The notes under the pieces are model-generated. The model was not told the DNA's origin and searched no databases. It was given only the letters and a program-made list of their open reading frames with translations. Position numbers and translations under genes: made by a program. A DNA stretch of 64,000 nucleotides from Vanilla planifolia (taxonomy: Eukaryota; Streptophyta; Magnoliopsida; Asparagales; Orchidaceae): the NCBI GenBank assembly GCA_023846275.1, contig CM043865.1, positions 10,218,068-10,282,067 on the forward strand. Reading direction: 5' to 3'. Each line of letters opens with the position of its first letter. The first letter of the stretch is position 1. Of the stretch, positions 37,760 through 49,229 are shown piece after piece.

Positions 37760-39900
37760 ATGACAATGTTTTTCATTTGAGTTTCTCTATAACAATGTAA
37801 AAGTACTCTAAATGCGAAATCTCATTGCAAGATCAAAAAATCGTTTAAATACATTATTAAGAACTTTTCAATTAATGATTTGGTAATGTTGTTCATCAGA
37901 TACTTGAATATGTTGGGCATAATTGAGAGGTCAAAAGTTACCGCCAACCACTCAAAGATCAACGGTAGTTTAAAAACAAATTTTCATTCGTCATCAAGCT
38001 AAATCCTAATATGATGATATTCTCTTTTATGGTCTATTTTGAATATGTTTGAACTAGAAGTAAAGTTTAACATATCTAATCTTAAATATTGATAACTTAT
38101 ATTTTATGATTATTTTGTTAATGGCCTTGTTATCGATACGTTTATGCCATGTTCCATCCCTTTTTGGTGTAATAAGTGTAGGAATTGCATATGAGCAAAG
38201 GTTCTCTTGTAAGAATCAATTTTGAAGTTCATTTACTTGCTTTTTCAATTTGGCTTGTCTTCATTCAATATTGAGGAAAGTTTGGCAATTGTGATCCATG
38301 CATTAGGTTCATAGAATTTTGTACGTCTCATATGACAAGTAACTCATCAGGAAGCTCCTCCAATGTGATGCAACTATACTAAGAAGGTCAACTATCAAAG
38401 GTGGATAGGTGTCTCTAAAGACATGTTATTAACCTTTTTCATGTACATGGAGATGAATGAAGTTGGAATAGAAAGTTATTTGTTCAAGCTTTTAAAACTA
38501 AGTTTATTGATGGTCATTACAAATCTAAGCATGCTCAAATTAGCCCTCTAGATAATAATTAATTGGTGTTTAGCACCTCTCTTTTGACGTTGAGTTGGTT
38601 GTATTTTGAGGTTGGGTTTATGGGTTGTGGATTTGTTCATGAGTTTTAAAAGTAGTTTGATGGTCTTATCCTTAAATTTGAAAGCATACATGTTCTCTCT
38701 TTTATGGTAAATGACACTTATGTCATAAAACCATGTTTTATGAAGTAAGGTATGTGCTATGTTTGTTGGAAGAATATCACGCCACACTTTGTCTTCATAG
38801 CTACCCCTTTTCAAGGGAACAATGTATCTAGAAGTCACGAGTAAGGTGTGATTGATCCAATGCATAAGGAATGGGTCTGGATGGGGGTTCATTTTTTAGG
38901 GTGATCCTAGTTGAAATATGTGCAGAAATGACATTCATTTTGCTACCATCATTTATGATCAATTTATATTTTTTTTTCGTTGTATATGTTGAACTTGTTG
39001 AATGTTTTTTTTTTTTCAATTCTTTACATTAGTTTTAGATACTAACAAATAGCTAACGACTCTTAGTGTTCATTCTTCTTTTACCCCAATTTATGCATCA
39101 AATAAAATTTTATCATGGTGAAGTTCTTCAAATTTAGGTTCTATAATGTCATCTTCATCTAGATATTAGATTTGTATTGTACATTGGTTATACATTTGTC
39201 TAAGTTTGACATAATTGCTACATCTTTGCCTTTTTCTTTAAAATTTTTAGAATAGCCTTTTGAGGGTAGGATGTGAAGTTTTTGGCATTATAAGAGAGTA
39301 TTATGGTTGAACTGAAGTACTAAATTTGGTAGTGGTTAGTGCATGGAGAGAATTCAGATTTAATCTTAGTATTAAAAGGTGTAGTTTTTTTATGTTTTTT
39401 TATTAATTGGGTTAGATAAAAGGTATCTTTTAAAGTTTGTGAGTTATGGAGTTCCATCTCTCGTCTGATATCTATGCTTAATCCTAGGATAAATTTATTG
39501 ATTAATTGTCACTCATTATAACTGCATTTATCTTAGCAATTAAATCATTGTATTGATTCAAGTAATCTTTCACACTTAAAAACTTTGAACATAAGATTAA
39601 AAATTGTCTGTGACACTTTCTATCTATCATGGTGTTTTAGACAATATTTTGTCTTTAGCATTCTTTTATTTTTTTGTGAACTTATTGTCCATTTATCCAC
39701 TCATTTTTCTTTTGTAAGAATATTGAATTAATAAATTTTTGCAAACCCAATAAGCTTCATTTTTATGAAGTTAATTTTGTTGGTGCATATCTTGTACCAA
39801 TAAAAAAATTTTACTATTTAATTGAGTTAATCTAAGAATTTGTTTGGGTCATAGATTTCATAAAAAAATATTTTTATTTTAACCTTTTTTCGAAGTTTTA
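37760..39900 (-). mobile_element. Decayed Ty3/gypsy element: gag, protease and reverse transcriptase in the giant intron
   Basis: On the minus strand the order is gag (about 39900-39440), with VKDYLNQYNDLIAKI recalling the gypsy gag block; protease (39019-38640), with LIINDGSKMNVIS where families have D-G-G-S; then reverse transcriptase (about 38240-37760). The latter starts QVNELQN...PTLITPKRDGTW, continues IDNKAINKIIIKYKLSI and FEWLAVTFDLSIMPNIF, and reaches the catalytic MYLNDFLIL (YLND at 37851-37840), where families have YFDD or similar. The first catalytic Asp is Asn. Stops and frameshifts are common and many fall at expected Trp codons. No LTRs were found, though an internal 180-bp tandem repeat at 40078 may belong to its 5' part. 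It is inactive. Confidence 0.75.
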
Positions 39901-40077
39901 AGTCAATTTTCGTATTGTAGTTTGCTATGGCTCCTCTCATGTATGTAGTTTCTTTATTAGTTACTAACATCTTCATCATGTGAAATAGTATAATATGGAT
40001 GGGTAAGGATACTAGGTTGCATTTATAGGGGCTGCTTATGAGGTGGCAAGTTAGACAATCATTGAAAAAATTTTATT

Positions 40078-40441
40078 TTGAAACTTCTTTATTTGTTTAA
40101 ACTTAAGGTTTGTGGCTTGTTCAAAGCTTTTGAATTAGTCCATTGTTACTGATTTAAGAGACATCACATAATGTTAAAAGACCAATGAAAACAAAACAAA
40201 GTTATGCAAGTGAATATACAACAAAGCCTCAGGATGTAAAATAACAAGTGAGCTGGATTTGAAACTTCTCTATTTGTTAAAACATAAGTTATGTGGCTTG
40301 TTCAAAACTTTTGAGTTAGTCCATTGTTATTGATTTAAGAGGCATCACATATGTTAAAAGATCAATGAAAACAAAATAAAGTTATGCAAGTAAATATACA
40401 ACAAAAAGCCTAAGGATGTAAAATAACGAGTTAGATTTGAA
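40078..40441. repeat. 180-bp tandem duplication
   Basis: Units begin at 40078 and 40258, both with TTTGAAACTTCT. Both run through TTGTTCAAA, ATTGATTTAAGAG or ACTGATTTAAGAG, CATCACAT and GTTATGCAAGT to GGATGTAAAATAAC. About one position in ten differs. A third start (TTTGAAAAATAACAAG) follows at 40436. Confidence 0.85.
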
Positions 40442-43276
40442 AAATAACAAGCTTTAGATTTTTTTTTGGTTTTTAATATTTCTTTGAGAAAAAAATTTCT
40501 TGAGTACTTGCTTGGACATGTTGTCAGGCATGAAGGTGTGGTTGGTGTGGCAATGCGCAAAAAGGCGCATGCACATGGGTGGTGTGGAGATGCGTAGATG
40601 GAGGCAAGGGTTGGTAGGGCAATGCGAGCATTGTGCAATGCGGTAAATGCGAATGCAGAGGTGGACAAGCTGTGTGGTGCATAAACATGGACGGATGAGG
40701 CACATAAGTAGATCAAGCGGTGCTTGAAATGCAGTTACAATAGTAATAATTGGCTAATGCTACAATATTGATGGTTGTGTGGCATCACCGATAGCTAACC
40801 TAAGAGGTGGGGAAGAACGAAAGAAAGAAAATAATACAAACAAGGGAATATGAGGAGGTAATCAAACACCTTTTGTAAGAGTTTGTTTCCAAAATTCTTT
40901 CAACATAATACTATGAAACAATGTATTTTGAATCACAAGCAAATCACAACCCATTTATTCATGAAAAGTCTTTTAAATAGGCAAATACAAGATTTTTCTT
41001 TAATAAAAGGAAAACCTTCATTATGGTAGTACCAATAAAGAAACCATGTGAATACATCTAATCATGGTGAAGTAAAGATGGGTCATATTTTCTTCATGTG
41101 AACACATCTAATCTAAAATTAAAAATTTTTTCAAATTTGAAGAGTTTTATCCATTTGTCAAAATTTGAGTTTTATTGGAAGAATTTTAATTAGATTAGGC
41201 TGTGTTTAAGATCTTGTGGTAGGCCTATACTACTTTTTGAGTTTGTGGATCTTTGCTTTGTATTGCATAAAAAATAATAAAAGAAAGAAATATCTAATGT
41301 CAAATTTTGCGAATACAAGGATCTTGCCTCCTTCAGTTTATTTATTGCTTTTCCCTTCATCACTCTTGCATTTTCTTCCTCCTTTGTCTATTCAGGAAGC
41401 TACTTTTTTTTTTCTTCTTTATCTTTGGCAAAATCAATTCCAAATTGAATCTAGGGTACAAAATTCCCTTTAACTATGCTATCTTGCCAAGGTTTTACAT
41501 GTTTTCCAATTTGAGAGGAAAAATAAACTCTTGGAAGTTGCATAAATTAGAATCCCTCGAATAAATGGTGAACTTTCCAAAGAATTTTTAGAGGGCTCTT
41601 TTCTTGTATGAATTAGAATTCATGTGTCTTAAGAATATCATATAAGAGTATTATATGGTAAATCTGTTGGGACTATTTGATACGATGCAAAGCAAATGCA
41701 GTTCATCTATCCTTAGTATGTTTTATTGGGTGTGGAGCGAACCAAATGTGAAAAATTTGTTCGTACAAATACCTGTAGATGTATAAAATGCAAGGAAAAA
41801 GAATCTTTTGGCCTTGTAATTTATTTGGCATGACATTGAAGCCTGAAAATGTTTTAATGAGTATAGAAAAACAGTCCAATAATTTACAAGAATGAAAGGG
41901 ATATGCATAATCATGTTAATTATAGGAGAATTAAGTTGTTGGATTATATCTTGAAACTTTAAGAGAGAGTGGTCAATCACTAAGAGTATATCCCTTGTTT
42001 AGTTTGATTTTATGCCCCAAAGGTGAACTAAAAGTTTATAGCTTTGTTGAGAGATTTAACAAGAAAAACTTTTCAATCATTATTAATGCAGAAATGACAT
42101 TATAAAGTGCTAAGGGAAGTATTTTTTAAATATCTTAGAAAAGAAAAGCGAGCATTGTAAATATGTTGAAGTCATCCAAATGGCGTATTGAGCAATGACT
42201 TGTGTATACACTTAAAAAGGACTTGACCAAAGATTGAATGTAGTTGAAGTAGATTGATTAACGATTTCTTGGTTGTAGTTGACTTTATATAAGATCTGCT
42301 TTAGATCAAAAAGGTCTCTAGTCCAATATGAGATGAAGTTACATAGTGTATTATTTTTGTCAACAATATTTCTCTTATTAATAGAACTATGGAATGGATT
42401 AAAGTTAAGCTGCAGCTATAGAGATAAAACTAAATAGATGAAATATAAGTTTAGTTATGATACAATTACAAATGATTTATATATTACAAATGATGATAAT
42501 TAAATATTAAAAAATAAAATTTTTCTTTACCTTGGATATATATTATAAAATATTGAAAATAATGATGAAAATGTCAAGAAAAATATCCAATAAATTAGAT
42601 AAAAATTGTGTTCTTGACATTATGTGATTGAAGTATCCTATTAAAAAAATAAATACAATTTAGTGAGAGTGAGTGAGATTGATGATGTTTATAGTTTTGA
42701 ATTGTCTTATACAGTTCAAACATTTAAATAGAGCTATAGATATTAGGATATTAAGATGGATGAATGGCTATTATCAAACAAGATTTTAGTAGACTTTAAT
42801 GTCGATGGGAGAAGTTCAGTGTAATACTAGTTGTGAATAAATATGACTTAGATTGTCTGCACATATTATGCATTGGACATTTATTGCTCTTTGGAGAACT
42901 GTTTTAAGGAAAAGTGATTAATGGATTAACCAAAAAGGTATATGAGCTTTTCGATAGTTAACTCTACTCAGTAGGCCTAAAATTTAGTTTTGTGGTTATT
43001 GATTAGTTGTAAAACGAAAAATGTTATAGCTTGCTGAAAATTGGTGGAAGAAGTACCTTAAAACATGAAAATGGAGATGGTTTTTGATAAGGATGCATCT
43101 AAAGATATTGGCTTTTCGGTGAGTTGATTTCAGACTACGTGATTTTTAATCATGTTGCTTTCTTGTTATCTCTGTTGCAAGCTGTTTTGCAAATGAACCT
43201 TTTGATATGTTTCTTATAAACAATGATCCAAATCATTCAATATCCTAAAAGGAAAATCATTGCTAAGTAAACTAGG
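40442..43276 (+). other. Giant-intron DNA, probably partly transposon-derived
   Basis: About 40500-40740 is a GC-richer pocket with a recurring GGTGTGG..ATGCG phrase and no real frame. The remainder is AT-rich. Frames at 40354-40716, 41216-41564 and 41723-41980 have no domain. Confidence 0.45.
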
Positions 43277-43376
43277 TTCTTGTACTTTCACTTGCATGCT
43301 ATGGGTGTTGCGTGATCTTTATGAACTTCTTGTACTTTCACTTGCATGCTATGGGTGTTGCGTGATCTTTATGAAC
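43277..43376. repeat. Exact 50-bp tandem duplication
   Basis: The 50-bp unit beginning TTCTTGTACTTTCACTTGCA and ending TTTATGAAC occurs twice in direct succession (43277-43326 and 43327-43376) without a single difference. It is recent, or an assembly artefact. Confidence 0.97.
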
Positions 43377-43731
43377 TCATGCAGGGTTAGATACGGAGGA
43401 ATTTTTTGAAATGAAGGATGGACCGAATAAAAATGATTTACTTTCCCAGGAACAAAGTAACTGTATATCTTTTTTATCCATGTTATGAATTTATGTTTCG
43501 TTTTCTATGATATAATTTACTTTTGTGTAAGTTCAGGAGAATTTTGGTATCCTGAAACTATCACTTGATTGCGTTACAAAACACCAAGAATGGTGTAATC
43601 ATAGTATGTTTTAGTTGCTTCCTCATTTCCTCTTTGGCTTTATAACTGAGATTGTGTAATTATGGTATTTATTTTAAAAAATTGACAAACTATCTTTGTC
43701 TTTTAATTTTTAATTAGGAAATAATATGAAA

Positions 43732-43768
<37 letters not shown>

Positions 43769-44158
43769 GTTGTTAAGATAAAAAAACTTCTTTTAAACTA
43801 ATAAAATATTGTAATGAAAGGATAGTTGTGGTTGTCCTTGTTTGGAAAATAAGTAAAATTCTGTTCAATTATTTGACATAATTTAAAGTATTTTTGTTAC
43901 AAAAATGTTTATTTTTAATTATAGCAAGCACGTTCTAATTCATTTGACACTACGGTGCTAGATTGAAATATGTTAAAAGTCCTTAACAAATGTCTAATAG
44001 CTCTTCCTTTTTTGTTGAAGCATCAAGTGATTTCAGTGTATCCCGAACATCGATTTACTTCCTGTGTTCCAATTTCTAGTCTAACATTTTGAATATAGTT
44101 AAGCATTCGGCTGACATTCTTGCCTCTCTAACTCATTCGTTTGGTTGTGATTTAACAG
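43377..44158 (+). other. 3' end of the giant intron
   Basis: It ends in a normal acceptor, TTTAACAG at 44151-44158, preceded by a T-rich stretch. It includes an (ATT)n run at 43731-43765. Confidence 0.5.
43731..43765. repeat. (ATT)n microsatellite
   Basis: About eleven ATT units, nearly uninterrupted. Confidence 0.93.
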
Positions 44159-44254
44159 GAAAAGCTTAATGCTTATTTATGCCAAGAAGGCGAGAAGCTA
44201 AGGCAGCAGGATAGAGCTAAGATGGCAGCAGAGAGGAATGCTCGAGTAGTTTAA
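44159..44254 (+). CDS. Small single-pass membrane protein, last exon (31 codons plus stop)
   Basis: The exon follows the acceptor TTTAACAG and starts in phase 0 with GAA. It encodes EKLNAYLCQEGEKLRQQDRA and then KMAAERNARVV before a TAA at 44252. The peptide is highly charged and probably helical, as expected for a soluble tail after the membrane segment encoded by the exon at 31577. The join ..LFGGK|EKLNAYL.. is smooth and the phase agrees. The exon is GC-richer than its flanks. If exon 1 is not its partner, this would be the terminal exon of another gene whose upstream exons I did not see between the two. No intermediate exon was recognised, but a short one could have been missed. Confidence 0.65.
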   Translation, partial: EKLNAYLCQEGEKLRQQDRAKMAAERNARVV

Positions 44255-45928
44255 AGGGTGGCCTATGACAGGCTCTTGTGACTTGTTTGAAAGCATTTGT
44301 AATAATTTGTGTCAAGGCAACCTTCTTGTTTAGTACATGATGGCTAAAAGAGAGGTTTGTTGTGATTGAATTGAAGAATAACCCAACCATTAAAACGTTG
44401 ATTACAATTGTATGCCTGTTTCTTTTGAACTTCATGACAAATTTGGATTATTTGTTTCTTTTTGTTATAATGAGTTTTTTTTTTTTTTATATGATTTGTA
44501 AATTTAGAAGTGTTTAAAAAGAAGATTTTAAAAAAGTTATATATAGAAAATAGTATTTGATGTAAAATATTTATTAAAATTTAGTTTTTTTCTGTTTATA
44601 ATTATTTGAATTGAGATTTGTTTTGCAAACAATGTTAAATTGATTAATAAAAAGTTTTAAAACGTTTGTTATGAAGAGGTTTTTTTGAAGTTATATATGA
44701 GAGTTTATTGACAAGGAATATTTATTTTAAAGAAATTAATGAATTATTTTATTATTTATTTAAAATTAAGATAGTTTTATAAGGTTAAGTTTTTAAATAT
44801 TAAAACAAAATAATAAAAATAATAGTTTTCACTGTTTCAATTTTAAATATAATTTTTGTAATGGTTTGGTACCAATTAAAATTAACGCTCTTGTGATTTA
44901 AAATGTTTATTTTAATTTGAGTTAAACTAGAACATAAACCAATTCAAGTTTCTATTCAATGAATATATGATCTTAATTAAATTAAGCTCAAGATGTATTA
45001 GATTTTATTTTAGTTTATCTAAAGTTCTAAAAAATATATTTTAATTTTTTTTTTTGAAAAACAAATTTTATGCAAAAACAAATAAAATTTTAATAAAAAC
45101 AAAAATTGTAACTCGTTTTGCTATAAATTGACAATACTTAATCACATAAAGTTTGTTATATAATCTAGAAGCATAAAGGTTAAAGAGAAATCATTTCTAT
45201 CAATTTAGAACTAAGTTGTTAAGCTTCCATTTTCCTCATGTGCAAGAGTTCAACTTGTTTCTTATGGTGATCAAATGAGTGGTGATGATGGAGGTGGTGG
45301 AGACGATATATGTGTTTATGCTTTGAAGTCCTACAAATGCTTTGAATGGTTGATTGGAGGTTTATGCACTTTAGATTAGATGATAAGAAAGAAGAAATTA
45401 GAATGCAAGCATTAAAAGTCATTTAGGCCATGACTGCTTTATTAGAGACTTTGGGAACCTTCATTGTCACCTAAGTTAATCAACCATTTAAGTTCACCGC
45501 TCACAAAGAGAGAAGCAAAGGTTCTGAAACGAGAGTTTATCAAATATAAAGCTAAATGTGTTACGACTAAGTCTATATTATCTTACAAAAATCATGAATA
45601 TATATATATAAAGGAATCAAAATAATATACTTGTATTGGCTAACTTATGTGATACTATTATTATGCATATTCGTATTAGCTATTCCAGGAAAGAATAAAC
45701 AACCACGTCGGACCTTTACTTGCAGATGAAACCAAAAGTTTTTCTTCAACGAAGTTAACAGAGAAAACCTGTGAAGCGTTAACTTGGGAAAGCCTTTGAG
45801 ATCCTTACGCTTCAATCTCTTGCAGAGCTAGCCTTGTCCCTTCCCTTTGAAACGACTTCAACAATACTCAATATGTAGCATATCTCCAATCGCTCGACCC
45901 CATTTCTTCTTCCCCTCGTTTTCTTCTG
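44255..45928. other. 3' flank of the small gene and upstream flank of the polygalacturonase pseudogene
   Basis: It starts with the presumed 3' UTR of the small gene, continues as AT-rich DNA to about 45420, then becomes more mixed to 45928, where the pseudogene promoter would have been. The frame at 45219-45422 (minus) reads a simple GGTGAT-rich stretch and is not a gene. Confidence 0.5.
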
Positions 45929-46479
45929 ATGGCTTCAAAATTTCTCATTCTTCTCTTGTTTCATGTACTCAGTACCCGCAATTACCCACAGCAACTTTGA
46001 CCCAATTCTTTTGAGGGCACATCCAGCACCCAAATCCTAAACTTGGAGAGAGCTGTGGTTAGTGTGGATGACTATGACGATAGAGCAGATGATACTGTGG
46101 TAACTAACAAACGTATCATCACTCGTTTAAATTGTCTCACATGTGACTTCATTTCTTCAAATTGCTACCTTGTCAAGCTTTTGGGAATGCATGGAAAGCA
46201 CCTTGCGCATCTCCTACCCGTCTCTGTTGCGGTCCCAAAGGCCAAGACCTGTCTTCTTAAGCCTATTACATTCTCTGGCCCCTGCAAGTCATTTATCTCT
46301 GTAATGGTGGATTTACAAATGAAACCCATCACAGGAATTGGCGCCAGCATTTATATTTTCAGATCGCTAGCATGGTTGAAGCTTCAACGACCACATTGGA
46401 TTTGAATGGCAAGAATTGGAGGATATGGAACCTCTTCCACCAAATAGAGCACCTCAAGCTCGTAGGTGGTGGAACCATC
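45929..46479 (+). pseudogene. Polygalacturonase (GH28) pseudogene, 5' part
   Basis: From the ATG at 45929 comes a signal-peptide-like start, MASKFLILLLFHVLS, then an in-frame TGA at 45998-46000. The same frame continues with VVSVDDYDDRADDT, matching the start of the mature pectinase fold. In another frame from 46189, AWKAPCASPTR follows; after a frameshift, VAVPKAKTCLLKPITFSGPCKS is a near-diagnostic plant polygalacturonase block. A candidate acceptor at 46361-46362 leads into MVEASTTTLDLNGKNWRIWN and on to HLKLVGGGTI, equivalent to the family's W..W..F..I..L...GGGTI. A first intron may lie at 46100-46177. The gene would have made a secreted enzyme cutting pectin. The stop, a frameshift, substitutions, the copia insertion after GGGTI and the absence of the NTDGIH catalytic half make it non-functional. 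Confidence 0.8.
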
Positions 46480-46482
46480 TTA

Positions 46483-46751
46483 TAGAAATAAATTGGGAAT
46501 CTCGGATTGCAAACAGAAAACTTGAATTCAAAATTATTTGGGAGAAATCAAAAGTAGTGACAAAAACCTTAAGACGCAAGAAGACAGAAGCAATAAAAAT
46601 TTATTTTTATTCACATAATTGCTAATTAGTAATTACACCCTTTTATAGACTAATAATCATCTGAATATCCACTTATAATCCTAATATCTGCCCCTAATCC
46701 ATGCGATAATTATCAAATTAAAATTACTTAAATGCTTAAAATTTGCTAACA
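46483..46751 (-). repeat. 3' LTR of the copia element
   Basis: On the minus strand it starts TGTTAGCAAATTTTAAG. It aligns over its whole length with 50792-51076. Shared blocks include ATTATTTGGGAGAAATCAAA and TTACACCCTTTTATAGACTA (plus strand). The inner edge is next to the polypurine tract. Confidence 0.92.
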
Positions 46752-46754
46752 TTA

Positions 46755-46766
46755 CTCTCCCTCAAA
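46755..46766 (-). other. Polypurine tract of the copia element
   Basis: TTTGAGGGAGAG on the minus strand, 3 bp before the 3' LTR. This is the usual copia position and composition for plus-strand DNA priming. Confidence 0.85.
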
Positions 46767-46839
46767 CTTAAAATATCTTCAATCTTAATTGATTATACTT
46801 CTTCAAACATCTTCACTTTAAGCAATTTGATGAAAATAT

Positions 46840-47140
46840 CAATCACTTGTTCATCAATACTACATTATATCAGGCTTGTAGACTCTTTGTTGACATGATT
46901 AAGAACAAAATAATACCTTGTCTCGATATGCTTGCTTCTCCCATGTTGAATCAAATTTTTTGTTTATTTGATTGCTGACATATTGTCAATAAAGATAATT
47001 ATTGGCTCTTCTAGTTGATGATGTAACTTCTGCAGTAGATTTGGCAACCAAATTTCTTCATAAATTATTGATAAAGTCGCATATACTTTGCTTCATAAGA
47101 TGAAAGAATAATGACATCTTGTTTAGTTGATTTCCACATA
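46840..47140 (-). pseudogene. Copia RNase H remains
   Basis: On the minus strand, IIIFIDNMSAIK, then a stop, then GRSKHIETRYYFVLNHV match the copia RNase H block (DN.SAI ... SKHI..RYHF). It is broken by stops. Confidence 0.75.
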
Positions 47141-47419
47141 AATGTCAATAAACCTAAGAAAAAATAATAACTAGTTATACTCTTTCTTTCATCTATATCT
47201 CCTCCCCAATCACTATGGAAGTATCCACATAAATCTATCTCACTTTAGTTAGTAAAATATAAACCATAATCAAGTCTATTTTTAATATATTTTAGTATTC
47301 TTTTTGTAACCATTTAATGTGTTTCATCCAAAATTTTCATATATTAACTAATGAGTCCAATATAATATAGAATATTAGGTATTATGATCGTAAGGTAATG
47401 AAGACTATCAATAAGTCTT

Positions 47420-48100
47420 TTGATCAAAGTAGAATCAACACTTTTTTCTCTTTCTTTGCTTATTTTGATCCTCATATCAAGTGGTGTTGCCATTGATTTG
47501 CAATCTTTATTTCTAAACTTTTTTAAAAGTTTAGTAACATATATTCTTTGAGAGACTTAGATTCTATTTATCATTTGCTTCACTTCCATGTCAAAGAAGT
47601 ATCAAATTCATGTTGCATGGCCTTTTTGAATCCTTGAAATAGTTCAAAAGAATTTCTTATATGAAACATATCATATACATAAATATAAACTATATGAATA
47701 TCATTGTTAGTTATCTCAGTATAAAGTATATGCTCAAATAGCCATTTTTGAAATCCTTACTGTTGAAGATATCCATCAATCTTGGTATTGCATGCCCTTG
47801 GCACTTCTTTCAATCCATATAAAGTCTTCTTCAAATGATAGACTTTATGTGGTTCACTTATTATTTTGTAATCTTTAGGTTGACCAACATATACTTTTTT
47901 AAAACTTTATTAAAAAATATAGATTTAACATCAAGTTGACATACCTTTCATTCATGATATGCTGTAAGTGCTAAAATCAACTTCATTGTATCAAATCGAG
48001 CAATTGGAGCAAATACCTCGTTATAGTCTATATGATATTTTTGCTTAAAGTCTTTTGCCACAAGTCTTGCCTTATATCTATCCACTATTTAATCTATTTT
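47420..48100 (-). pseudogene. Copia reverse transcriptase remains
   Basis: On the minus strand, YKARLVAKDFKQKYHIDYNE followed by VFAPIARFDTMKLIL and CQLDVKS is the conserved N-terminal half of a copia reverse transcriptase. Further on (about 47690) YIYVYDMFHIRN stands where YVDD normally lies, so a catalytic Asp is lost. A Trp codon is TGA at 47948-47950. Confidence 0.85.
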
Positions 48101-48789
48101 ATGCTTGATCTTGTAAAATCATTTCACTCATATGAATTTCTTTTGAGAAAGAATATCAACTAACTCTCATATATTATTCTTTTTTATAGATACTATTTTT
48201 TCATTCATGGCTTTTTATTAATTTATATCATATATTGCTTCATCATAAGAAATAGGTTTATTATCAATAAAATAACATAATTATTTAGGATACTTAGAAG
48301 TTTGCTCATATATCTCTTGTAAACTTTTCATCTTCTTGCTTGAGTAGTAGATTGTATTGTCTTTTGCATAATAGTTGTTGACTGAGAGCATATTGGAGAA
48401 TTCAAATTATATGTTTGTTGAATTTGAATTTCTTTTTTTTATCCAAGTGTGATTATTTTATAATCTTTCTCTTCTTTTTATTCCTAAGTATCTTCTTCTA
48501 CAAACACAACTTCACAACTAATAATTACTTTTTGGGTTAAAGGGTTGTAGAGTTTGTAGGCTTTTGACCCTTTACTATACTTGATGAATATATATTTTTC
48601 ACCTTTATCATCTAGTTCCTTCCTTATTAGTACATTAGGTACCTATGCATATGCAATATAACCAAATATGCAAAATGAGAAATACTTAATTTATATCCAC
48701 TCTAAGCTTCATATGGAGTTATATAATGCACATCTTTAGTAGGATAACGATTCATCAAATAAGTTGAACAGTAACTATTTCTACTCTCA

Positions 48790-49140
48790 TCATGGTCCTT
48801 CTCATATCAAAGAAAGTATGATTTCTTCGTTCAACAATTCCATTTTATTTTGGAGTGTTACTTGTGAGTTGATGTTATATACCTTCTTGTTTACACAATT
48901 GAAGAAATTTATTTAATATATACTCATCACCTCTATCAAATATAAAACTTTGAATGAATAATCTACTCTTTTTTTCAACCTTATATTTGAACTCTTTAAA
49001 TATATAGATAACATCAAAATTTTTTTAATAAAATATGTCAATTTTTTTACTAAGATCATTTATAAAAGTAATAAAATATTTATTATCTCTATTAGATAAT
49101 GACACTAATGGACCACAAATATCCATATGAATAAGTTACA
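48790..49140 (-). pseudogene. Copia integrase core remains
   Basis: On the minus strand, HMDICGPLVSLSNRDNKYF, FINDLSKK, FDRGDEY and NGIVERRNH correspond to the copia integrase core. The three acidic residues (HMD, FDRG, VER) are still present. The frame is broken, with a Gln-to-stop change just before NGIVERRN at 48845-48847. Confidence 0.85.
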
Positions 49141-49229
49141 ATTATCTTTTATCTCTCTAAGAGTTATTCTTTTGAAATGATATACAATATGTTTTTCAAG
49201 TATATAAGTTTCACATATATGATTTGAAT

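Noticed and set aside
40354..40716. 120-codon minus-strand frame
   Set aside because: It reads the repeated GGTGTGG..ATGCG pocket and the tandem unit, with Cys/His-rich low-complexity output.
46043..46405. A functional 120-residue protein
   Set aside because: The frame lacks an ATG at that point, and its recognisable blocks are out-of-phase pieces of a polygalacturonase. It is part of the pseudogene.
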